29,510 nucleotides of DNA from positions 1 to 29,510 of the forward strand of contig DGRP01000123.1 in the NCBI GenBank assembly GCA_002391065.1. The letters are read 5' to 3'. Below are positions 23,315 through 29,510 of the stretch, piece after piece. Source of the stretch: Ruminococcus sp. UBA4385. GTDB lineage: Bacteria; Bacillota_A; Clostridia; Oscillospirales; Ruminococcaceae. The position numbers and the translations under genes were made by a program. The notes below the pieces were generated by a model. That model saw only the letters and a list, made by a program, of their open reading frames with translations, was not told where the DNA came from and ran no database searches. Position 1 is the first letter of the stretch. Every line of letters starts with the position of its first letter.

Positions 23315-25498
23315 ATGAGCAAGGAAAAACGCATCAGACAGCCTGTTACAAAGGGTGTTGCAAAAGTGCCTGTAATAATGCAGCTTGAGGCCCTCGAGTG
23401 CGGAGCGGCCTGCCTTGCTATGATTCTGGCTTATTATGATAAGTGGGCAGCTCTCGAGCAGGTCAGGGCTGACTGCGGAGTGTCAAGAGATGGCTCTAAT
23501 GCGAAGAATATCGTAAAGGCTGCAAAAAACTACGGCCTTATGCCCCGTGCCTTCAAATATGAGGTCGAAACCCTCAGAGAGAAGGGGTCTTTTCCCTGTA
23601 TTATTCACTGGAACTTCAATCACTTTGTGGTGCTTAACGGCTTCAAGGGCGGAAGGGCTATCATAAATGACCCTGCAAGAGGCACTGTAAAAGTATCTAT
23701 GGAGGAGTTCAGCAAAGCATTTACAGGTATCTGCCTGATGTTTGCCCCAAGTGAGGATTTCAAGCCCGAGGGCAAAAAGAAAAGCACACTTGCCTTTGCA
23801 AGAAAGCGCCTTAAAGGAGCAGGTGCGGCAGTGCTTTTTGTATCTCTTACTACAATAATTGCATATCTGTTCAATGTAATAAATCCTGTTATGTCGCAGG
23901 TGTTTGTGGATAAGCTCCTGACACAGAAGCAGACCGATATGCTGTATCCGTTTATAGGTATCATGTCGGGGCTTGCTTTGCTTCAGATAATTGTTGAGTG
24001 GGCAAAGGCGATATATTCTCTGAAAATAAACGGAAAGCTCGCTGTAATAGGCAGCTCAAGCTATATGTGGAAGGTGCTTAGTATGCCGATGGAGTTCTTT
24101 TCTCAGCGGCTTGCGGGCGACATTCAGCAAAGGCAGAGCGCTAATGCTACTATCGCAAGCACCCTTGTGAACACCTTAGCACCCCTTGTGCTGGATACTA
24201 TAATGATGGTATTCTATCTGATAGTTATGATAAGGCACAGTCTGCTTCTGACAGCGGTTGGTATCGTGACTATCGTTATCAATCTTCTGATGTCAAACAT
24301 CATATCGAAAAAGAGAGTTAATATTACCCGTGTGCAGATGAGAGATCAGGGCAAGCTTGCGGCAACTACAGTCGCAGGAATTGAAATGATCGAGACTATA
24401 AAATCAAGCGGCGCTGAAAACGGATTTTTCCGCAAATGGGCAGGATATCAGGCATCGGTAAATGCCCAGACGGTAAAGTTTGCAAGGCTGAATGAGTACC
24501 TTGGAATGATACCTGAGTTTCTTGCTCAGGTGGCAAACTACGTTGTTATGATACTGGGTGTGTGGCTCGCAATGGAAGGTAATATCACCCTCGGAGCTAT
24601 AATTGCGTTTCAGGGCTTCCTGACAGCATTTATGGCACCTGCAACAACGCTTATCACCGCAGGTCAGACACTTCAGGAAATGAGAACCCAGATGGAGCGT
24701 GTGGAAGACGTGCTTGAGTATCCTGCTGACCCTTATGTAAAGGATATTCCGCTTGATGAGAATACCGACTACGGAAAGCTAAAAGGAAATGTTGAGATAA
24801 AAAATCTGACCTTTGGTTATTCAAGGCTGGCAGAGCCTGTAATAAAGGATTTCAGCATGGAGCTGAAGCCGGGGTCAAGTGTGGCATTTGTGGGAATGTC
24901 GGGCTGCGGAAAGTCAACGCTTTCAAAGCTTATCTCAGGGCTTTATCTGCCATGGGAGGGAGATATCCTCTTTGACGGAAAGAAAATAAGCGAAATTGAC
25001 AGAAGCGTTTTCACAGGCTCGGTTGCTGTTGTGGATCAGGATATTATCCTTTTTGAGGACACGATAGAAAACAACATCAAAATGTGGGATAACACTATCG
25101 AGGACTTTGAAATGATCCTCGCTGCCCGTGATGCACAGATACACAGTGATATAGTCTCCCGAGTGGGCGGCTATCAGTATAAGCTTACCGAGGGCGGAAC
25201 TAACCTGTCGGGCGGTCAGCGTCAGAGACTTGAAATTGCGAGAGTTCTCGCACAAGACCCCTCTATCATCATTCTTGACGAGGCAACAAGCGCCCTTGAT
25301 GCCAAGACCGAATATGAAGTGGTAAAGGCTATCAGGGCGAGGGGCATTACCTGCATAGTAATAGCGCATAGGCTTTCAACAGTGAGAAGCTGTGATGAGA
25401 TAATCGTGCTTGATAAGGGCGAGGTTGCCGAGAGAGGCACTCACGAGGAGCTCTACAAAAAGGGCGGAAAGTATCACGAGCTGGTTGCAGCCGAGTAA
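23315..25498 (+). CDS. NHLM-type ABC exporter with C39 peptidase domain
   Basis: A 727-residue peptidase-containing ABC transporter. The N-terminal C39 domain has a full catalytic triad: Cys29 (LEALECGAAC), His103 (FNHFVVL) and Asp119 (NDPARG). Membrane segments span ~165-450, then the nucleotide-binding domain has Walker A GMSGCGKST (~527), signature LSGGQRQR (~631) and Walker B IIILDEATS (~652). Such proteins cut a leader, usually after a double glycine, while exporting the peptide. The architecture and its second ABC partner match the NHLM bacteriocin system. GGAGG precedes ATG 23315. The leader-bearing substrate is not encoded nearby. Confidence 0.93.
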   Translation: MSKEKRIRQPVTKGVAKVPVIMQLEALECGAACLAMILAYYDKWAALEQVRADCGVSRDGSNAKNIVKAAKNYGLMPRAFKYEVETLREKGSFPCIIHWNFNHFVVLNGFKGGRAIINDPARGTVKVSMEEFSKAFTGICLMFAPSEDFKPEGKKKSTLAFARKRLKGAGAAVLFVSLTTIIAYLFNVINPVMSQVFVDKLLTQKQTDMLYPFIGIMSGLALLQIIVEWAKAIYSLKINGKLAVIGSSSYMWKVLSMPMEFFSQRLAGDIQQRQSANATIASTLVNTLAPLVLDTIMMVFYLIVMIRHSLLLTAVGIVTIVINLLMSNIISKKRVNITRVQMRDQGKLAATTVAGIEMIETIKSSGAENGFFRKWAGYQASVNAQTVKFARLNEYLGMIPEFLAQVANYVVMILGVWLAMEGNITLGAIIAFQGFLTAFMAPATTLITAGQTLQEMRTQMERVEDVLEYPADPYVKDIPLDENTDYGKLKGNVEIKNLTFGYSRLAEPVIKDFSMELKPGSSVAFVGMSGCGKSTLSKLISGLYLPWEGDILFDGKKISEIDRSVFTGSVAVVDQDIILFEDTIENNIKMWDNTIEDFEMILAARDAQIHSDIVSRVGGYQYKLTEGGTNLSGGQRQRLEIARVLAQDPSIIILDEATSALDAKTEYEVVKAIRARGITCIVIAHRLSTVRSCDEIIVLDKGEVAERGTHEELYKKGGKYHELVAAE

Positions 25499-25513
25499 GG
25501 AGGCGAAGACTTA

Positions 25514-27694
25514 ATGGGTTGGTTTGACGAACAGATCAGACAGCGCAAGCAGAAAGACCAGGAGGTCTTCGAGGACTCCTTTGTTGAGCTTGCAGGAGTT
25601 GTGCTCGGAAAAAAGGCAGCAAATGAAATGCATGATGAGCGCCTTGTTACAAAGGCTGCCGTAGAGGAGATACTAAAATACTATCATTATAAGGCGAAGG
25701 AGATTCCCGAAACCCTTCTTAATTCCGACGATCAGCTTGAGTATCTGCTAAGACCTCATGGAATAATGAGAAGAAATGTAAAGCTTGAAAAGGGCTGGTA
25801 TAAGGATTCTTTCGGGCCTTTGCTTGCGTTTTTCAAGGAGGATTCTCAGGCGGTGGCGCTGATACCTAAGGGCATCAGAGGCTACTACTATACTGACTTT
25901 GCAACAGGCAAAAAGATAACGCTCAACAAAAAGAATGCAGAGCTTTTCGAGAGCGATGCCGTTTGCTTCTACCATCCGCTGCCTATGAAAAAGCTCGGAA
26001 TAAAGGATCTGTTTGCCTACATGGCAGGCTCTGTCAACAAGAGCGATTATCTGCTTATTGTGCTTACAACACTGGCAGTAACAGGTCTGGGACTGATAAT
26101 CACACCGATGGTAAAGGCTCTAACGGGCAAGGTTTATATGCGTGGAGATAAGCAGATACTCTTCGCTGTGGCTGTGTTTATGATATGTGCGGCGATCTCA
26201 ACACAGATGATAAGCGCTGTCCGAAATCTGATAAACAACAGAATAACCACAAAGGTAACAGTCTCGCTTGAAGCGGCAACAATGATGCGAACGCTTTCTC
26301 TTCCGTCATCATTTTTCAGAAAGTACAGTGCAGGCGACCTCAGTACGAGGGTGTCCTCGGTGAGCCTTATCTGCTCTATCCTGCTCGGAAGCGTAATGCT
26401 GACAGGCCTTACGTCATTGTCATCTCTTTTGTATATTGTCCAGATATTAAAGTACACAGGAAGCCTTGTGCTGCCTGCTGCTGCAATAATACTGACTACG
26501 TTTATCATATCGGTAATAGCATCACTTATGCAGATACGCATAAGCAAGCAGCACCTTGAGCTCAATGCCAAAGAAGCAGGCCTTAGCTACTCGCTTATAT
26601 CGGGAATACAGAAAATAAAGCTTGCAGGAGCAGAAAAAAGAGCCTTCGCCAAGTGGTCGAAGGTTTATGCTGAGAGTGCTTCCTATGTTTATGATCCGCC
26701 GACATTCCTGAAGGTTAATACTGTTCTGACGGCTGCCGCAGGTCTGATAGGAAATATTATTCTGTATTTTTCTGCTGCAAATGATGGCATTTCCACAGCG
26801 GATTTCTTTGCCTTCACAGCAGCTTTCGGCATGGTGACGGGTGCCTTTGCGGCACTTGCACAGATAGCGGTATCTATCGGACAAATTCCGCCGATACTTT
26901 CGCTTGCAAAGCCTATTTTAGAGACCGAGCCCGAAACCTCTGACAAAAAAGAGGTCGTAACAAGGCTTTCGGGAGTGATAGAGCTCAACAGTGTGAGCTT
27001 CCGATACAGCGAGAATATGCCCTACGTTATTGATAATCTGTCGATGAAGATCAAAGCGGGAGAGTATGTAGCGATAGTCGGGAAGACGGGATGCGGAAAG
27101 TCAACTCTTATGAGGCTGCTTTTAGGCTTTGAGACACCCGAAAGGGGAGCCGTCTACTATGACGGTAAGGATCTGAACACAATTGACCTTAAATCCCTGC
27201 GCCGAAATATCGGAACGGTAATGCAAAACGGCAGTCTTTTTCAGGGAGATATTTACTCGAATATTGTTATTTCAGCTCCTGACCTGCCGCTTGATGCCGC
27301 TTGGGAAGCTGCCGAGCTTGCAGGCATAGCAGATGATATAAGGGCAATGCCGATGGGAATGAGCACTGTTATCTCTGAGGGTCAGGGCGGTATTTCGGGC
27401 GGACAGAAGCAGCGTCTTATGATAGCAAGAGCTGTCGCTCCGAGGCCTAAGATACTCATGTTTGATGAGGCAACCAGTGCCCTCGACAATATGACCCAGA
27501 AGCACGTCTCAGATGCATTGGAAACGCTTAAATGTACCAGAATAGTTATAGCGCACAGGCTCTCGACTATTAAAAATTGCAGCCGTATAATTTACCTCGA
27601 TAACGGCTCAATAGCCGAGGACGGCACTTACGATGAGCTGATCGCTCAAAACGGTAAATTCGCCGCATTGGTAAAGCGCCAGATGGTAGAATAA
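25514..27694 (+). CDS. NHLM-type ABC exporter, second subunit without peptidase
   Basis: A 726-residue ABC half-transporter. About 160 N-terminal residues without a C39 domain precede the membrane segments (~170-450). The nucleotide-binding domain has Walker A GKTGCGKST (523-531), signature ISGGQKQR (627) and Walker B ILMFDEATS (~647-655). It follows the peptidase-ABC gene by 15 bp with AAGGAGG (25497-25503), and NHLM systems normally have this pair, which probably forms a heterodimer. It is the last gene of the operon; the terminator lies 78 bp downstream. Confidence 0.92.
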   Translation: MGWFDEQIRQRKQKDQEVFEDSFVELAGVVLGKKAANEMHDERLVTKAAVEEILKYYHYKAKEIPETLLNSDDQLEYLLRPHGIMRRNVKLEKGWYKDSFGPLLAFFKEDSQAVALIPKGIRGYYYTDFATGKKITLNKKNAELFESDAVCFYHPLPMKKLGIKDLFAYMAGSVNKSDYLLIVLTTLAVTGLGLIITPMVKALTGKVYMRGDKQILFAVAVFMICAAISTQMISAVRNLINNRITTKVTVSLEAATMMRTLSLPSSFFRKYSAGDLSTRVSSVSLICSILLGSVMLTGLTSLSSLLYIVQILKYTGSLVLPAAAIILTTFIISVIASLMQIRISKQHLELNAKEAGLSYSLISGIQKIKLAGAEKRAFAKWSKVYAESASYVYDPPTFLKVNTVLTAAAGLIGNIILYFSAANDGISTADFFAFTAAFGMVTGAFAALAQIAVSIGQIPPILSLAKPILETEPETSDKKEVVTRLSGVIELNSVSFRYSENMPYVIDNLSMKIKAGEYVAIVGKTGCGKSTLMRLLLGFETPERGAVYYDGKDLNTIDLKSLRRNIGTVMQNGSLFQGDIYSNIVISAPDLPLDAAWEAAELAGIADDIRAMPMGMSTVISEGQGGISGGQKQRLMIARAVAPRPKILMFDEATSALDNMTQKHVSDALETLKCTRIVIAHRLSTIKNCSRIIYLDNGSIAEDGTYDELIAQNGKFAALVKRQMVE

Positions 27695-27706
27695 CTGTCT
27701 GTAGTA

Positions 27707-27736
27707 CCCGCGTGACTTGTTGGGGAAAACCTTTCT
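27707..27736. repeat. Solitary end of the 238-bp palindromic element
   Basis: Thirty bases match the outer end of the right arm of the 9493-9730 element (read in reverse) with two differences (GCGTGAC, TTGTTGGGGAAAACC). Similarity stops abruptly at 27736. It lies between the export operon and the recombinase gene and may mark a breakpoint. Confidence 0.65.
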
Positions 27737-27772
27737 TCTGTATTGTGTTCTTAACGCAGTTAATTATGTATT

Positions 27773-27804
27773 ATCTCCGAGGAGGTCATCCTCGGAGATT
27801 TTTA
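27773..27804 (+). terminator. Terminator of the export operon
   Basis: A perfect 11-bp stem (ATCTCCGAGGA at 27773-27783 with 27789-27799), five-base loop and a T-rich run. On the minus strand it lies right after the recombinase stop codon, where a short T run also follows, so it may work in both directions. Confidence 0.88.
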
Positions 27805-29456
27805 TTATGCAAACTTAGTCATGCCAAGCTCGTCCATCTCTCCGTCAAGCCTGAACGCTTTGTCAGGATGAAATGTAAAGTAAATGACTATATGATTACC
27901 ACAGGTCCTTGAACGTTTTACAGCCTTTTCGTGGACTTCGATTCGCTCAATAAAATCTCTCAGGAGCTCAGGCGTAACCTTTGAAATAGTTACATACCGC
28001 TTAGCCTTTCTGATGAAGTCACTGACACACTTCTCACGCACTTTCATTTCATCAAGCTGTGAGTTGAAGGAACTGAGCTTTGATTTCAGTTCAGTCTGCT
28101 CATTTTCAAAGCTTGCGGAGAGAAGTTCGTAACGCTCGTCTGTAATTTTGCTGTTAGACCTGTCCATGTAGAGAAGCTGTATTGCGTTGTCGATCTGCTT
28201 GATTTTAGACGCATATTCATCTCTAAGGCTCTCGGATTCTTTAAGCTTCTTTGCCGCTTCAGCTTCGCCGTTCTTCATTGCATCGCTGTAAAACTCGTCC
28301 GAGTGCTCCCTTGCGTATTTCGTCACCTTTTTCATTGCTCTTAACACTATCTCGTCGAGCACACTTTCACGAATGTAATGTGAAGTGCAGTCGCTTTTGC
28401 GGCTTTCATAGTGTCCGCAGCGGTAGCTATCGTATCCGTGGGCTTTATCCCGATTACGATACATCCTTGAACCACATTCTGCACAGTAAAGGTAACCTAC
28501 ATACTTGTCCAGCTCACCACATTTGTCTGCACGCTTGCGTCCTTCAAAGTGCTTCTGCACAAGGTCAAACGTCGCTCTTTCGATGATCGGTTCGTGAGTA
28601 TTCAAGAAAACTCTCATATTCTCGGGAGCATTTTTGATGCGCTTTTTCAGCTTGTTGGACTTTGAATAAGTCTTGAAGTTGACCGTATCTCCACAGTATA
28701 TCTGATTGGAGAGCATTTTTCGGATAGTGTTATTTGCCCATGCATAAGGCTTGTCAAGCTTGAGGTCTCTTGAACGGCTGCCGTTTTTTCTGTAATTGTA
28801 AGCGCTTGGTGACAGCACCTGTTCCTGTTCAAGTGTTCCGCAAATTCGTTTGACACCTATTCCACTTGCATACATCTCAAAGATATGCCTGACAACAGGT
28901 GCAGTCTCGGGATCGGGTATGATCTGCTTTGTGTTGCTTGGATCTCTCATATAACCGTATGCTATCCATGCTGCAAGACGTTCTCCACGCTCTCCCTTTG
29001 CTCTCAGAACTGCACGTATCTTGTTCGAGCAGTCGCGTGCGTACATATCATTGAACAGGTTTTTATACCTGACATCTCGTTGATACCATTGGCACTGTCC
29101 ACGTTGTCAGTAACTGCAATGAAGCGAACATCGTAGGCAGGAAACACCAACTCCATCAGCCTGTCGGTCTCTAAGTGGTCTCTACCGAGGCAACTTTGAT
29201 CTTTCACTATGACTGTGCTCACAAGCCCGTTCTCAACATCGCTGAGCATATGAACGTACTCGGGACGGGTGTTATTGACTCCGCTGTAACCGTCGTCAAT
29301 GTAATACTGGCAATTTCGGAAGCCGTTCTTGTCTGCATATTCCTTCAACATCAATCTTTGATTTTCAATTGACAGCGACTCGCCTGCACGCATATCCTCT
29401 TGACTAAGGCGGCAGTACAGCGCTGTTATCTGATCCGTGTTTGATTCTGTTTTCAT
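27805..29456 (-). pseudogene. Large serine recombinase (TnpX/TndX type), frameshifted
   Basis: The start is ATG 29456 with CCTCCT (29461-29466; AGGAGG on the minus strand) upstream. The N-terminal part has ALYCRLSQED with catalytic Ser18 and reads to about 29065. There the frame shifts at a run of five A (29064-29060, minus strand): the normal continuation is in the -1 frame, so one A seems lost. The second part, to 27805, has the recombinase domain, a zinc-ribbon region (CAECGSRMYRNRDKAHG, then RCGHYESRKSDC), a coiled coil and a C-terminal domain. Restored length would be about 550 residues, as in TndX-like enzymes. The motif SRLGRD reads SCLGRD, so a conserved catalytic Arg is Cys89. Two lesions suggest decay. 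Such genes lie at the ends of Tn4451-like or conjugative elements; the rest would lie to the right. Confidence 0.88.
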
Positions 29457-29510
29457 ATATCCTCCTGTTCCGAAGCGTTCGCTTCTGGAATCAAACCGAA
29501 TAGGATACAC

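Noticed and set aside
27712..27912. A 66-residue plus-strand frame after the export operon, considered as a cargo peptide
   Set aside because: It crosses the terminator and the antisense of the recombinase end, and has no ribosome binding site or leader motif.
27805..29456. Programmed -1 frameshifting as a normal way to express the recombinase
   Set aside because: The site lacks a full X-XXY-YYZ slippery heptamer in frame, I did not find a clear stimulatory structure, and the loss of a catalytic Arg points to decay. Kept only as an alternative.

Overview
The window looks like a chromosomal stretch of a low-to-middle GC Gram-positive anaerobe of the Clostridia, most like Ruminococcus and relatives (Oscillospiraceae). 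The reasons are a SufCBDSU iron-sulfur operon, an mnmG-rsmG pair, a sortase-type surface protein, a lipoprotein sugar binder beside a GH43 xylosidase, NHLM-type peptide exporters, and strong sigma-A promoters that all carry an extended -10. No species can be named from the sequence alone.

Layout: (1) 2-1393, the 3' end of a cell-wall surface protein with a Ser/Asp-rich repeat stalk and an NPGTG-type anchor. (2) 1500-6700, a six-gene operon sufC-sufB-sufD-sufS-sufU plus an Rrf2-family regulator. (3) 6888-9478, mnmG-rsmG (tRNA and 16S rRNA modification), bracketed by two copies, in opposite orientation, of a 76-bp palindromic repeat. The second copy sits at the exact centre of a 238-bp near-palindrome. 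(4) 9795-13849 on the minus strand, a membrane nucleotide-sugar 4,6-dehydratase and a FIST-GGDEF signalling protein with a TTG start and a structured leader. (5) 14046-18366, a pentose-oligosaccharide module: a GH43 enzyme and a solute-binding lipoprotein on the minus strand and an AraC regulator on the plus strand, with a MITE-like repeat between the first two. (6) 18678-27694, eight tightly packed plus-strand genes: STAS antagonist, flavodoxin-fold oxidoreductase, RsbW-like kinase, Cache-HAMP-SpoIIE phosphatase, a 199-aa protein, a very short HlyD-like NHLM secretion protein, and two NHLM ABC transporters, one with a C39 peptidase. (7) 27805-29456 on the minus strand, a large serine recombinase broken by a one-base frameshift.

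The most interesting part is region 6. One promoter (18573-18601), short gaps and one strong terminator (27773-27804) suggest a single unit in which an extracellular sensor phosphatase and a partner-switching pair are transcribed together with a leader-cleaving peptide export system. No precursor peptide, peptide-modifying enzyme or sigma factor is visible in the window, so the cargo and the output of the switch must lie elsewhere or be unconventional.

The accessory DNA is rich in small palindromic, MITE-like repeats. A solitary end of the 238-bp element lies 13 bp after the export operon, next to the recombinase, which suggests a rearrangement or insertion boundary there.
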